64,000 nt of DNA, taken from positions 310,001-374,000 of the forward strand of contig NZ_FUKN01000001.1 in NCBI RefSeq assembly GCF_900163785.1. The letters are read 5' to 3'. This document shows positions 54,637 through 64,000 of the stretch, in pieces; position 1 is the first letter of the stretch; the number at the start of each line of letters is the position of its first letter. This DNA comes from Psychrobacter sp. JB385. Lineage in GTDB: Bacteria > Pseudomonadota > Gammaproteobacteria > Pseudomonadales > Moraxellaceae. The notes under the pieces are model-generated. The model was not told the origin of the DNA. It ran no database searches and saw nothing but the letters and a program-made list of their open reading frames with translations. The position numbers were made by a program, and so were the translations under genes.

Positions 54637-57291
54637 ATGGCAAAAACCACAACCAAAAAAAGTTCAGCATCTACCGCTGACAGCCCAAAAGGCAAGTCTT
54701 TGGTGATTGTAGAATCACCAGCCAAGGCAAAAACGATTAATAAATATCTTGGTGATGACTTTATTGTACGCTCAAGCATTGGTCACGTTCGTGATTTGCC
54801 AGTGGGTGCCAGTAAAAGCGCCAAAAAACCAGCGGCGTCTAAAAAAGATGAAAGCCTGAGCAAAGAAGAAAAAGCGCAACAGGCATTGGTACGCCGCATG
54901 GGTATTGACCCAGAGCATGATTGGGCAGCCGTCTACGAGGTGCTACCAAACAAGACCAAGGTGATTAAAGAGCTAAAAGCGCTCGCCAAAGACGCTGACC
55001 AAATCTATCTTGCAACGGATATGGATAGAGAAGGAGAGGCAATCGCTTGGCATCTAAAAGAAGTCATTGGCGGCCCTGATAGCAAATATCAGCGGGTTGT
55101 CTTTAATGAAATTACCAAATCTGCGATTCAAAATGCCTTTAAACAACCGTCAAAGCTCGATATCGATCGCGTTAATGCACAGCAAGCGCGTCGGTTCTTA
55201 GATCGAGTGGTTGGCTTTATGGTATCGCCGCTCTTATGGCAAAAAATTGCTCGAGGTCTGTCGGCAGGCCGCGTACAGTCAGTTGCCATGCGTCTGGTGG
55301 TTGAGCGTGAGCATGAAATCCGTGCCTTTATTCCAGAAGAGTATTGGCAGATTCACGCAGACACGCATGTGGCCAATAGCAAAAAAGCAGCCGAAGAAAT
55401 TGGCATTCGCTTAGAGGCAACCAAACAAGCTGGCAAGCCGCTTAAATTGGTCAATAAAGAACAGACAGATAAAATATTAGACGTTCTAAAAGCCAGTGAT
55501 TTTATTGTCAAAGAGCGTGAAGAAAAACCCACGCAGTCACGTCCAAGCGCGCCATTTATTACCTCGACTTTGCAACAAGCAGCCAGTACACGTTTGGGAT
55601 TCTCTGTCAAAAAGACCATGATATTGGCGCAGCGTTTGTATGAAGCTGGTCACATCACTTATATGCGTACTGACTCGACATTTTTATCGGGTGATGCGCT
55701 CGCCGCCGTGCGTGGTTATATTGAGGACAGCTATGGCACAAAGTATGTGCCAGAAAAGCCCAATTTTTATGGTAATAAACAAGGCGCACAAGAGGCGCAT
55801 GAAGCCATTCGTCCTTCTAATGTCAATATGAAGTCAACTCAGTTAAAAGGGGTTGAGCGTGATGCCATTCGTTTGTATGAGCTGATTTGGCGTCAGTTTG
55901 TGGCTTGTCAGATGCTACCAGCAAAATATCTGTCAGTGAATTTGTTTGTTGGTGCAAATGACGTTGATTTAAAAGCTCGCGGCCGTACCCTAGTGTTTGA
56001 TGGTTATACCAAAGTTATGCCACCAGCTAAGACTGACGATACGTTGTTGCCTGATGTCAAAAAAGGCGATCACTTAACGCTTGATAAGCTTGATCCAAGC
56101 CAACATTTCACCAAGCCACCACCGCGTTATACGGAAGCAAGCTTGGTCAAAGAGCTTGAGAAAAAAGGTATCGGTCGTCCATCGACTTATGCTTCTATTA
56201 TTTCAACCATTCAAGACCGCGGTTATGTGAAGCTTGAGAATAAGCGTTTATTTGCCGAAAAAATGGGTGATATCGTCACCGATAGATTGACGGCCAGCTT
56301 CCCAGACTTGATGGATTATACCTTTACGGCCGCGTTAGAAGACAAGCTCGATCATGTAGCAGAGGGTGACCAAGATTGGAAAGACGTGCTGGATAACTTC
56401 TATGGGGAGTTTAAAACAACCCTTGAGCACGCCAAAGAAAAAGACGGCATGCGTCCGAATGATCCGACCGACGTACCAGATGTACACTGCGATATTTGTG
56501 ATCGTCCGATGCAGTTGCGTACTGGCTCAACAGGGGTATTTTTAGGGTGTACTGGCTATAACTTACCACCAAAAGAGCGTTGTAAAGGCACTAAGAATTT
56601 GATGCCAGTCGAGGCTTTTGCCAATCTTGATGAAAGCGACGCTGCCGATGAAACAGCTGAAGTCAAAGACTTAATGGAGAAAAAGCGTTGCCCGAAATGC
56701 GGTACGGCAATGAATGGTTATATTGTCGATGGTGGTCTCAAGCTGCACGTCTGTGGTAATAATCCTGATTGTGACGGCTATATCTTAGAGGAAGGTAAGT
56801 TTGAAGTGCCAGGGTCTGATGCACCAACGATCGATTGTAATAAGTGTGATGGACAGATGGAGCTAAAAACAGGACGTTTCGGGCCTTATTTTGCTTGTCA
56901 AAAATGTGACAACACACGCAAAGTACTAAAAACAGGCGAAGCTGCACCGCCGCGTATGGATCCGATTCATCTGCCAGAATTAAAATCAACCAAGCATGAT
57001 GATTATTTTATCTTGCGTGAAGGCGCTGCTGGTATGTTCTTAGCGGCGTCTAAATTTCCAAAGGTTCGAGAAACACGTCCACCGAAGCTTGCCGAGCTAA
57101 GAGAAATCAAAGATAAAATGGAAGATAAGTTCCAATATTTGTTCGAAGGGCCAGATGAAGATCCTGAAGGCAATCCAACGATTTTGCGCTGGTCTCGTAA
57201 GAAAAAAGAGCAATATATTGGTTCTGAGAAAAACGGTAAAGCCACGCGTTGGGGTGTTTACTGGCGCAAAGGTGAGTGGGTAGAAGAATGA
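54637..57291 (+). CDS. topA: DNA topoisomerase I
   Basis: A type IA topoisomerase of ~884 residues that relaxes negative supercoils. The TOPRIM domain starts [20 protein letters not shown] and has [16 protein letters not shown]. The catalytic tyrosine is in [14 protein letters not shown] (residue 342). The nucleotide loop [20 protein letters not shown] is intact. The C-terminal half contains three four-cysteine zinc ribbons ([24 protein letters not shown]) and a positively charged end. ATG 54622 five codons upstream is an alternative; neither has a strong Shine-Dalgarno. A charged insertion ([20 protein letters not shown]) sits in TOPRIM near residue 65. A terminator follows. Confidence 0.95.
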   Translation: MAKTTTKKSSASTADSPKGKSLVIVESPAKAKTINKYLGDDFIVRSSIGHVRDLPVGASKSAKKPAASKKDESLSKEEKAQQALVRRMGIDPEHDWAAVYEVLPNKTKVIKELKALAKDADQIYLATDMDREGEAIAWHLKEVIGGPDSKYQRVVFNEITKSAIQNAFKQPSKLDIDRVNAQQARRFLDRVVGFMVSPLLWQKIARGLSAGRVQSVAMRLVVEREHEIRAFIPEEYWQIHADTHVANSKKAAEEIGIRLEATKQAGKPLKLVNKEQTDKILDVLKASDFIVKEREEKPTQSRPSAPFITSTLQQAASTRLGFSVKKTMILAQRLYEAGHITYMRTDSTFLSGDALAAVRGYIEDSYGTKYVPEKPNFYGNKQGAQEAHEAIRPSNVNMKSTQLKGVERDAIRLYELIWRQFVACQMLPAKYLSVNLFVGANDVDLKARGRTLVFDGYTKVMPPAKTDDTLLPDVKKGDHLTLDKLDPSQHFTKPPPRYTEASLVKELEKKGIGRPSTYASIISTIQDRGYVKLENKRLFAEKMGDIVTDRLTASFPDLMDYTFTAALEDKLDHVAEGDQDWKDVLDNFYGEFKTTLEHAKEKDGMRPNDPTDVPDVHCDICDRPMQLRTGSTGVFLGCTGYNLPPKERCKGTKNLMPVEAFANLDESDAADETAEVKDLMEKKRCPKCGTAMNGYIVDGGLKLHVCGNNPDCDGYILEEGKFEVPGSDAPTIDCNKCDGQMELKTGRFGPYFACQKCDNTRKVLKTGEAAPPRMDPIHLPELKSTKHDDYFILREGAAGMFLAASKFPKVRETRPPKLAELREIKDKMEDKFQYLFEGPDEDPEGNPTILRWSRKKKEQYIGSEKNGKATRWGVYWRKGEWVEE

Positions 57292-57367
57292 TTTCTACCC
57301 AAATAATGAGCAATGATGCTGATTAACGTATCAAAGCGACCAATAGCAGTGATTCAAAATTTCCCAT

Positions 57368-57402
57368 AAAAAAACCTCTTAGCATACTAAGAGGTTTTTT
57401 TT
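57368..57402. terminator. Bidirectional terminator between topA and sodC
   Basis: AAAAAAACCTCTTAG pairs with CTAAGAGGTTTTTTT around CATA. T-runs on both strands fit termination of topA and of the convergent sodC. Confidence 0.9.
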
Positions 57403-57422
57403 GTCTAAAATATAAATAAAGA

Positions 57423-57980
57423 TTAGGCTTTTTCGATAATACCACAAGCGACACGGTCGCCAGCATTACCAGCAGGCTGGCTCTTATAATCATCGGCATT
57501 GGCATGAACGATAAAGGCTAAACGGTTAACGCTATACTTACCTGTTTCAGCTGCTGAGATTTTTTTATTTACATAATTGATAGTAGCAACACCATCTTCA
57601 TTGGCTGTCAAGTTTGGTAAGTCACCAGCATGGCCATTCATGTCATCTGGATTTGAGTGGGGCTTGTTGTCTGGATTGAAGTGACCACCTGCTGCTTTAC
57701 CCATATCTGCGCAGCTACCCGTTTCATGAATATGCAAAGCAACGGTCTTGCCTGGCTGTAAGTTCATAAGCTTACCATATACCTGAACGCCACCATCGAC
57801 TGGGCGCAGGAACATTTGTCCTACTTCTTTTCCTTTACCATCTACGGTTTTAATCGTTGATTTTAGAGCAGGCTGATTCAATGGATTACCTGTCTGCATT
57901 TGGTTTTCAACAGTTTGACAACCTGTCATTGCTAACGCTGAACCACATAGTAGCGCACTTGCAAGCATCGTCTTATTCAT
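57423..57980 (-). CDS. sodC: Cu/Zn superoxide dismutase, lipoprotein
   Basis: A ~185-residue periplasmic-side enzyme dismutating superoxide to peroxide and oxygen. The signal ends in a lipobox (LAMTGCQT), so the enzyme is lipid-anchored. Metal ligands appear in ALHIHETGSC, GGHFNPDNKPH and the C-terminal FIVHANADDY; the disulfide cysteines are GSC and VACGI. ATG 57980 has GGAG just upstream; the longer frame to 57992 is less likely. Confidence 0.93.
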   Translation of the reverse strand: MNKTMLASALLCGSALAMTGCQTVENQMQTGNPLNQPALKSTIKTVDGKGKEVGQMFLRPVDGGVQVYGKLMNLQPGKTVALHIHETGSCADMGKAAGGHFNPDNKPHSNPDDMNGHAGDLPNLTANEDGVATINYVNKKISAAETGKYSVNRLAFIVHANADDYKSQPAGNAGDRVACGIIEKA

Positions 57981-58252
57981 TGTTATCTCCATTTATATTT
58001 AATCATTATGATGAATACATTTAACTAAATTCGTATTAGCTATCGTTTTATCTGAAATATTCAAAGATTGCTTAATTTCTTGATTAGTATAGCTAAGGAT
58101 AAGAAGTAGATATTCATCAAAAGCGCAACAATCAGTTAATAAATGTAAGTAACGTATGGGTTTGAACAGTCTGTAAAGCGATGTCAGATAAGAGCAAATA
58201 CTATCGTGTATTACTATACTGATTCTACGAAAGGCATTTTAATATGATGCAT

Positions 58253-58287
58253 AAAAAAAGCCGCCCATCATTGTGATGAACGGCTTC
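58253..58287 (-). terminator. Terminator of lon
   Basis: On the minus strand GAAGCCG and CGGCTT enclose further pairing of CATCA with TGATG, followed by seven T residues. About 35 bp beyond the lon stop. The rest of the ~340-bp sodC-lon gap is AT-rich and holds no gene. Confidence 0.8.
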
Positions 58288-58319
58288 TATTTCTTAAGAA
58301 TTGACTGTCAAATACTCAA

Positions 58320-60902
58320 TTAGTTATGTAGCGCTTTGGCTGAGGTTTTATCGACCGTTACTTTGGCAGGTTTAAGTGGTTTTGGCATGCTGACCAAAGC
58401 AACTTTTAATATCTCATCAATCGTTGCCACAGGTTGAATGGTCAAACCCGCTTTTACATTGTCAGGAATATCAGCCAAATCACGCTCGTTTTCTGCTGGA
58501 ATCAAGACATGCTTGATGCCCCCACGATGCGCGGCAAGTAACTTCTCTTTAAGACCACCGATACGTAGGATTTTACCACGTAAGGTAATCTCACCTGTCA
58601 TCGCGATGTCTGGACGAATAGCGATTCCCGTTAAGGCAGAGACCAGCGCTGTCGTCAACGCGCCACCAGCAGATGGGCCGTCTTTTGGTGTCGCACCTTC
58701 TGGCATGTGGACATGGACATCTTTCGTTTTAAACGTCTCATAATCAATACCAAGGAGATCACCGCGAGCACGAACCACACTCATGGCAGCACGAATAGAC
58801 TCTTTCATCACGTCACCAAGTGAGCCTGTAAAGCTAAGCTCACCTTTACCTTGCATAGCAACTGCTTCGATGGTCAATAATTCGCCACCAACTTGTGTCC
58901 ATGCCAGACCAGTGATACGACCAATCTCTGGCTCTTCTTCTGCCAGACCATAGTCATACTGATGCACGCCTAAATAGTCATCGATGTTTTTGTCATCGAC
59001 CACGACCAGCTGACGCTCTGCTTTTTTCGGAGCGCGGGCACCATGAGTCTCAACCGAACCGCGCACCACTTTACGGCAGATTTTATTGACTTCACGCTCA
59101 AGGTTACGCACACCAGCTTCACGTGTATAGCTACGTACGATACTGTGCAGAGCGGCTTCAACAATCTCAATTTCACCTTCTTTGAGACCATTTTGCTTAA
59201 TCGCTTTTGGTACTAGGTATTTCTGGGCGATATTAACTTTTTCTTCTTCGGTATAACCCGGCAAGCGAATCACTTCCATACGGTCAAGCAGTGCAGGTGG
59301 GATATCCATGCTATTGGCTGTGCAGATAAACATCACTTGTGACAGATCCAAGTCCATGTCTAAGTAATGGTCGTTGAACGTGTCGTTTTGTGATGGATCT
59401 AATACTTCAAGTAGCGCTGATGCTGGATCGCCACGGAAGTCTTGCGCCATCTTGTCTACTTCATCAAGCAAAAACAACGGGTTTTTGACTTCCACTTTCG
59501 CCAATGACTGAACGATCTTACCTGGCATCGCACCGATATAGGTACGGCGATGACCACGAATCTCGGCCTCATCACGCACGCCGCCAAGCGCCATACGTAC
59601 AAACTTGCGACCTGTGGCACGAGCAATCGATTCACCCAGCGAGGTTTTACCAACACCTGGAGGGCCGACGAGACAAAGAATCGGACCACGCAGTTTTTTC
59701 ACGCGTGATTGTACCGCGAGGTACTCTAAGATGCGGTCTTTGACATCTTGCAAGCCATAATGATCTTCGTCTAAGACGGTCTTAGCTTTGTCCAAATTGA
59801 TCGAGACTTTGGTCGTCGCATTCCACGGCGTGTCCAAAATCCATTCAATATAGTTGCGCACTACCGACGACTCACTTGATGCAGGCGGCATCATTTTAAG
59901 CTTTTTAAGCTCTTGATCTGCTTTTTTGCGCACATCTTCTGGCAAGTCAGCGTCTTCTAAGCGCTGCTCGAGCTCAGCCACGTCATCTTCGCCATCGAAC
60001 GCACCGTCATTCATGTCTGACAGCTCGTTTTTGATGGCTTTCATCTTCTCGTTCAAGAAGTACTCGCGCTGATTGTCTTCCATCTGCTGACGGACGGCAT
60101 CTTGAATATCTTGTTCGATATTTTGCTCAGCACTTTGCTTGACCAAATATTCAGTCAAGGTATTGATGTGCGTTTTAATATCGTCTTCTTCTAAGAAAGA
60201 CTGTTTGATATCAAGATCCATTGAGACACGGGTTGAGATGAAGTAGACCAATTCAAGCAAATCTTCAATACGCTTTGCCACACGCGTCAGCTCACGGGCA
60301 TTACGCAGGCGCGTATCCGCATAGCTTTCAAACAGGGTGGTCAGCGCTTGTATGGTATTTTTTTGCTGTCTTTCATCCATACTGACATCGAGATCAGCAC
60401 GGGTAAATCTTGCCATCAATAGCTCATCGTGGTTTTCGATGTTATCGACGCGCGCACGATACTGACCTTCAATCAATACTTTGATGCAGTTTTCGTCGCT
60501 ATCATGCGGCATGGTGCTGACAATGCGACAAACCGTACCGTATTGGTATAGGTTCTCTTGATCGATGTCTTCAGTTAGTGAGTCTTTTTGAGCAACGACC
60601 AATACTTTATTACCGTATTCGGCCTGTGCCAATTCAACCGCTTTGACTGACGGCGCGCGGCCTACAAATAAGGCGATTTGCATGTGCGGATAGACGACGA
60701 CATCTCGCAGGGCAAGTAACGGTAAATAATCTTCCGTCTTGCTGTCGTTGTCACTGTCGTCAAGATTATTATTTTTGACAGTAGCAGATGCCGATTCTGA
60801 CGTAGTATCAGATGAGGCGTCTTGCTCGTTATCTTGTGCAACAGTAGATGAAACGTCGACATCGATGTCGATATTGTCTTGTGCTATTTTATGTTCACTC
60901 AT
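58320..60902 (-). CDS. lon: ATP-dependent protease Lon with acidic N-terminal extension
   Basis: A ~860-residue serine protease that degrades misfolded and regulatory proteins. The substrate-binding domain starts at [20 protein letters not shown] (about residue 60), Walker A is GPPGVGKTS (~412), Walker B LLDEVDKM, and the catalytic dyad is S744 (PKDGPSAGG) and K787 (GGLKEKL). The first ~60 residues are extremely acidic and Ser/Thr/Asn-rich, an extension absent from E. coli Lon. I choose ATG 60902, with GAGGAAG at 6 nt, over ATG 60950, because the heat-shock-type promoter places the mRNA start near 60950. Confidence 0.93.
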   Translation of the reverse strand: MSEHKIAQDNIDIDVDVSSTVAQDNEQDASSDTTSESASATVKNNNLDDSDNDSKTEDYLPLLALRDVVVYPHMQIALFVGRAPSVKAVELAQAEYGNKVLVVAQKDSLTEDIDQENLYQYGTVCRIVSTMPHDSDENCIKVLIEGQYRARVDNIENHDELLMARFTRADLDVSMDERQQKNTIQALTTLFESYADTRLRNARELTRVAKRIEDLLELVYFISTRVSMDLDIKQSFLEEDDIKTHINTLTEYLVKQSAEQNIEQDIQDAVRQQMEDNQREYFLNEKMKAIKNELSDMNDGAFDGEDDVAELEQRLEDADLPEDVRKKADQELKKLKMMPPASSESSVVRNYIEWILDTPWNATTKVSINLDKAKTVLDEDHYGLQDVKDRILEYLAVQSRVKKLRGPILCLVGPPGVGKTSLGESIARATGRKFVRMALGGVRDEAEIRGHRRTYIGAMPGKIVQSLAKVEVKNPLFLLDEVDKMAQDFRGDPASALLEVLDPSQNDTFNDHYLDMDLDLSQVMFICTANSMDIPPALLDRMEVIRLPGYTEEEKVNIAQKYLVPKAIKQNGLKEGEIEIVEAALHSIVRSYTREAGVRNLEREVNKICRKVVRGSVETHGARAPKKAERQLVVVDDKNIDDYLGVHQYDYGLAEEEPEIGRITGLAWTQVGGELLTIEAVAMQGKGELSFTGSLGDVMKESIRAAMSVVRARGDLLGIDYETFKTKDVHVHMPEGATPKDGPSAGGALTTALVSALTGIAIRPDIAMTGEITLRGKILRIGGLKEKLLAAHRGGIKHVLIPAENERDLADIPDNVKAGLTIQPVATIDEILKVALVSMPKPLKPAKVTVDKTSAKALHN

Positions 60903-60956
60903 AGATTCTTCCTCGTTCACCAGACTTGTAAAGTCAAGTTCGTGGTTCATGTTAGA

Positions 60957-60985
60957 TAAATGGTGCTCGCAAAAAAAATTGCAAG
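60957..60985 (-). promoter_or_regulatory. Heat-shock (sigma32-type) promoter of lon
   Basis: On the minus strand CTTGCAA (consensus CTTGAAA), 13 bp of spacer and CACCATTTA (consensus CCCCATNTA) match the sigma32 promoter. Predicted start near 60950 leaves a ~48-nt leader before ATG 60902. Confidence 0.7.
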
Positions 60986-61447
60986 TCTTATGAGCAAAGT
61001 GACCAGCTTATCTCTTTAAAATAATCCTATTTGAGTGATTATCGTTGTGCGTATCATCGTCAGTTTTATCGATGATATATCAAAGCCACGGCAAGTAAAT
61101 CATTAATATAGTTGAATTATCATAAAGCTGATGTGCTGGACGCATCAGTGGGTATCTTGATTGTCACAAACGTTTTTATCTACTCATTGAATAGAGAATA
61201 AATGCTACAAAAAATGTATAGCAGCAGTGCAAGGCCTTTTTAGCAGGTTGCATGCGGCGCGGCCTAACCGATAACTATCGGGTTCTATACATAGGTTTTG
61301 TAGGCAAAATAAGGTAAACTGACGCGCGTCTAAAACAGGGCTTTTAACGCAAAATGTGTTTGAGCGCTTTTTAGACAACAAACCCTATTTATAAATGCTA
61401 CGACATTTGTAGGTCGCAATCAGATCAGATATAAAAAGGCGCAACAT

Positions 61448-62809
61448 ATGGCAATCAATGCGGTACTGCTGGCAGTCATCATCATGCTAGGACTGTCACT
61501 TTCGCGGGTGCACGTGGTGCTCAGCTTACTAATTGGGGCATTGGCAGGTGGTCTACTGGCGGGTCTTGGCATTACCGATACTTTGGGTGCCTTTCAAGAA
61601 GGTATTCGCAATGGCGCAGAAATTGCACTTTCATACGCATTGTTAGGGGCTTTTGCGGTCGCGATTGCACACTCTGGATTGCCGCAGTCCTTAGCAGGAG
61701 CCGTCATAAAGCGCATTGATGCAGGCGGTACTAGTAGTATGATTAAGTATGTGCTGTTCGCAGGTCTCATCACCATGAGCTGCTTTAGCCAAAACTTAAT
61801 CCCCATTCATATCGCCTTTATTCCATTGCTTGTACCGCCATTATTGCTTGCCTTTAATCGCATGCACATTGATAGACGTCTGATTGCTTGTTTATTGACC
61901 TTCGGTCTTGTGACCACTTATATGTTTATTCCGTATGGTTTTGGCGATATTTATCTCAATCAGATCATGCTAAAAAACGTGGGTGAAGCAGGCATTGATA
62001 TTGCCAATATTTCTGTGGTCAAGGCAATGGCCATTCCAGCCTTGGGTATGTTGCTTGGTTTGTTGACAGCGGTCTTTATTAGTTATCGTAAGCCGCGCGA
62101 GTATCAGCAAGTAGCAATAGACAAACAAGCACACGATGCCGTAGTAGAGGGCGATGCGCTTAGTAAAACGGCTGCTGATGCGCAAACACAAAGTAAATTA
62201 AAGACGCTCGTCGCACTGGCTGCGATTATTACCGCGTTTGTGGTACAGCTATATACTGATTCGCTACTTTTAGGCTCAATGTTTGGCTTTGGCGTGTTTA
62301 TGGCGACCGGCGTGGTGAAATGGCGTGATGCTGATGGCGTCTTTAATGACGGTATCAAGCTGATGGCGATGATTGGCTTTATTATGATTACTGCGCAGGG
62401 TTTTGCAGAAGTGATGAAAGCCACTGAGCAAATTCAGCCATTGGTCGATGGGGCGGCGTCCTTGTTCGCTGGTAATAAAGCGATGGCTGCGTTTATTATG
62501 CTATTGATTGGCTTAATCGTGACCATGGGTATCGGTTCGTCATTCTCGACCATTCCTATTTTGGCCGCGATTTATGTACCGCTCTGCGTCTCTTTAGGCT
62601 TTTCGCCATTGGCAACTGTGGCGATTATCGGTACGGCTGGTGCGCTGGGTGATGCCGGTTCGCCTGCGTCAGATTCGACATTGGGGCCAACCTCTGGTCT
62701 AAATATCGATGGCCAACACGACCATATTAAAGACAGTGTGGTGCCGACATTCTTGCATTACAATCTGCCATTACTGGCGTTTGGTTGGATTGCGGCGATG
62801 GTGTTGTAA
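61448..62809 (+). CDS. NhaC/YuiF-like Na+/H+ antiporter family protein
   Basis: A 453-residue membrane protein with about ten to eleven helices. Motifs such as GAFAVAIAHSGLPQSLAGAV, CFSQNLIPIHIAFIPLLVPP, FIPYGFGDIYLNQ and the final GTAGALGDAGSPASDSTLGP fit the YuiF branch of the Na+/H+ antiporter family. A charged cytoplasmic loop with QAHDAVVEGDALSKTAADAQ sits in the middle. Transport of an organic anion or amino acid rather than Na+ is possible. Divergent from lon over ~500 bp. Confidence 0.8.
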   Translation: MAINAVLLAVIIMLGLSLSRVHVVLSLLIGALAGGLLAGLGITDTLGAFQEGIRNGAEIALSYALLGAFAVAIAHSGLPQSLAGAVIKRIDAGGTSSMIKYVLFAGLITMSCFSQNLIPIHIAFIPLLVPPLLLAFNRMHIDRRLIACLLTFGLVTTYMFIPYGFGDIYLNQIMLKNVGEAGIDIANISVVKAMAIPALGMLLGLLTAVFISYRKPREYQQVAIDKQAHDAVVEGDALSKTAADAQTQSKLKTLVALAAIITAFVVQLYTDSLLLGSMFGFGVFMATGVVKWRDADGVFNDGIKLMAMIGFIMITAQGFAEVMKATEQIQPLVDGAASLFAGNKAMAAFIMLLIGLIVTMGIGSSFSTIPILAAIYVPLCVSLGFSPLATVAIIGTAGALGDAGSPASDSTLGPTSGLNIDGQHDHIKDSVVPTFLHYNLPLLAFGWIAAMVL

Positions 62810-62844
62810 GGTTTTAGCTATTGCTTGAAAAGCGCTCGCATAAT

Positions 62845-62885
62845 AAAAGTGCCTCTGCTTGCCATAAAAGTAGAGGCACTTTTTT
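62845..62885. terminator. Bidirectional terminator
   Basis: AAAAGTGCCTCT pairs with AGAGGCACTTTT around a 15-nt loop, with T-runs on both strands. It separates the antiporter gene from a convergent membrane protein gene. Confidence 0.88.
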
Positions 62886-62898
62886 ATGGACTGAGGTT

Positions 62899-63336
62899 TT
62901 ACTTTTTAAGTATCAGATCTAGCAGTAGCAAACACGCCAAGCCAAAACAGATAAAAAAGAAAGCCAAAAACGAAGCCACCAGCCATAAAATGAGCCATAA
63001 CAAGGCTTCAGGTGCATGTATCAGCATTAAGCCAAAAAAGAACAGCGGCAGTGTAGTGACAGTAAACATGCACACAAACTTCCAGTAGCTTTTAATGTAC
63101 ACATCAAGTGCCAGCAGCGCGCCCCCATGTAAGCACATCACTACCAGTAAGCTGATGACCAAGCCAAAGTTATATCCTTCCTGCTGGGATGGCTCTAACA
63201 CCATTGGATTTGGAGTATTACCTGCCATGATGATTTTGATAGCAGCAGCGACCCACAACAGGAAGAATATCATGCGTACAGGTTCACTGCGTAAGTAATG
63301 TCGCGCAGTCTTGATAGACAGGTGAGATAGGTTCAT
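62899..63336 (-). CDS. Small membrane protein, unknown
   Basis: A 145-residue protein with four predicted membrane helices (around 22-40, 56-76, 84-104, 110-143). The third and fourth are very hydrophobic (FTVTTLPLFFFGLMLIHAPE; WLILWLVASFLAFFFICFGL). No family is recognised. It lies 36 bp downstream of the next gene on the same strand, possibly in one transcript with the cyclo-ligase gene. Confidence 0.65.
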   Translation of the reverse strand: MNLSHLSIKTARHYLRSEPVRMIFFLLWVAAAIKIIMAGNTPNPMVLEPSQQEGYNFGLVISLLVVMCLHGGALLALDVYIKSYWKFVCMFTVTTLPLFFFGLMLIHAPEALLWLILWLVASFLAFFFICFGLACLLLLDLILKK

Positions 63337-63372
63337 AGGTCACTTATGGCTTATCAATATTTGGGAAGTGAG

Positions 63373-63645
63373 TTATTTGTCTAAGTCGTTATTCAAATCT
63401 TCATCAAAATCTTTTAGTTCCCTGCTCAGTCCTTGCAAAAACGCATCACTGTCTGCTAGCAACGCACTTAAGCGTTCTTCATTAACGAGCCGTGTCATTT
63501 CATCAGCGCTAAAGGGCTGCTCTTGACTGTAGTAACGTATCTCTCTAGCGTCCTCATTGCCTAACGTTTGCAAATACTTATCCACACTGTCTGCACTGGA
63601 ATTAGCAGCGCTAGAATTTTTTTCAAACTTTTTATTATCTTTCAT
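63373..63645 (-). CDS. Small acidic protein, unknown
   Basis: A ~90-residue soluble acidic protein with a Ser/Asn-rich N-terminus (NKKFEKNSSAANSSADSVDK) and a helical C-terminus (SADEMTRLVNEERLSALLAD; ELKDFDEDLNNDLDK). No family recognised. ATG 63645 is chosen because AAGGTGG is 5 nt upstream and its first base is shared with the stop of the cyclo-ligase gene (TGATG), indicating translational coupling. Confidence 0.7.
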   Translation of the reverse strand: MKDNKKFEKNSSAANSSADSVDKYLQTLGNEDAREIRYYSQEQPFSADEMTRLVNEERLSALLADSDAFLQGLSRELKDFDEDLNNDLDK

Positions 63646-64000
63646 CAAAACCACCTTATGCCGCTTGACGTAATGAGGCCATCTAACGGCACATCCCACG
63701 GCTGACGTTGTAACGCTTCAACCACCTGAAAATCATAACACCAACCAATTTTTAACGGTTTCTTGACCCCTGACCGATAGCTGTTACCAAGTGTCGTATC
63801 ATAGAATCCACCGCCCATGCCCATGCGGTTGCCGCGTTTATCGACCGCGACTAACGGGCAAATAATCACGTCTAGTTCTGACGCCCATAGCAGTCGACGA
63901 TGATGATTTTGTTTCATGCCGAGCTGATGAATGCGAGTGGGGACATTGATTAGTTTTGAGTGGTAAACAGGCACAAAACGCAACCGTTTATCCTCATTGC
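63645..64000 (-). CDS. 5-formyltetrahydrofolate cyclo-ligase, C-terminal part
   Basis: The visible ~118 residues are the C-terminal part of the ATP-dependent enzyme that converts 5-formyl-THF to 5,10-methenyl-THF. Signatures are LDVIICPLVAVDKRGNRMGM, GGGFYD and then IGWCYDFQVVE. The N-terminus with the ATP/folate loop lies beyond the right edge; the frame stays open to 64000. It is followed by the small acidic protein gene with a one-base overlap. Confidence 0.9.
   Translation of the reverse strand, partial: NEDKRLRFVPVYHSKLINVPTRIHQLGMKQNHHRRLLWASELDVIICPLVAVDKRGNRMGMGGGFYDTTLGNSYRSGVKKPLKIGWCYDFQVVEALQRQPWDVPLDGLITSSGIRWF

Noticed and set aside
60903-60950. Earlier lon start [10 protein letters not shown]
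   Set aside because: It has no ribosome binding site and coincides with the predicted transcription start of the heat-shock-type promoter.

Overview
The window looks like chromosomal DNA of a Moraxellaceae gammaproteobacterium, most probably Psychrobacter. This rests on moderately low GC, the FimX-like degenerate GGDEF/EAL protein, an EF-P/EpmB pair, a TonB/ExbB/ExbD set beside a FatB-type siderophore importer, and several conserved hypotheticals of Acinetobacter/Psychrobacter type. The genus is inferred from gene content and protein character; no search was run. No rRNA, tRNA, insertion sequence, prophage or CRISPR array was recognised. Gene density is high and most genes sit in short co-directional operons.

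Layout. 0-1.6 kb: elongation factor P (cut by the left edge) diverges from epmB, its lysine-modifying enzyme. 1.9-6.2 kb: a large protein of unknown function precedes a FimX-like c-di-GMP effector. 6.4-11.5 kb: a lipoprotein cytochrome c, then MoxR ATPase, DUF58 and a TgpA-like membrane transglutaminase, and a small DUF4031 protein. 11.5-15.5 kb: LysR regulator, glutathione-dependent formaldehyde dehydrogenase, HAD hydrolase and FrnE-like thioredoxin-fold protein. 16-22.3 kb: a molybdenum hydroxylase operon (paoABC-type subunits) followed by an XdhC-like maturation factor and a MocA-like cytidylyltransferase. 22.3-27 kb: an acetyltransferase, a methyltransferase, then a five-gene minus-strand cluster (Roadblock/LC7, PAS, a leaderless PhnD-fold binding protein and two unknown proteins), which is my best candidate for an undescribed signalling system.

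27.6-36 kb: a complete histidine utilisation locus, hutU-transporter-hutH-hutG-hutI, diverging from hutC. A perfect 12-bp palindrome between them is the likely HutC operator. 36.2-38.7 kb: a polar amino acid ABC importer. 38.9-42.2 kb: an AT-rich accessory-looking stretch with an exporter carrying a strikingly compact ATPase domain, a small lipoprotein and two GNAT acetyltransferases. 42.2-45.5 kb: trpR-trpE-trpG plus an LprI-like secreted protein, with a TrpR operator overlapping the -10 box. 45.6-52.7 kb: a Fur-regulated iron module in which a siderophore ABC importer diverges from tonB-exbB-exbD; each side has a sigma70-type promoter whose -35 box lies in a Fur-box-like palindrome.

52.9-64 kb: a DUF2799 lipoprotein, a membrane-anchored unknown, topA, lipoprotein Cu/Zn superoxide dismutase, lon with an acidic N-terminal extension and a heat-shock-type promoter, a NhaC/YuiF-like antiporter, two small unknown proteins and the C-terminal part of 5-formyltetrahydrofolate cyclo-ligase (cut by the right edge). 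Where a start codon is ambiguous, I moved it to the site supported by a ribosome binding site, overlap or promoter position and say so in the entry.
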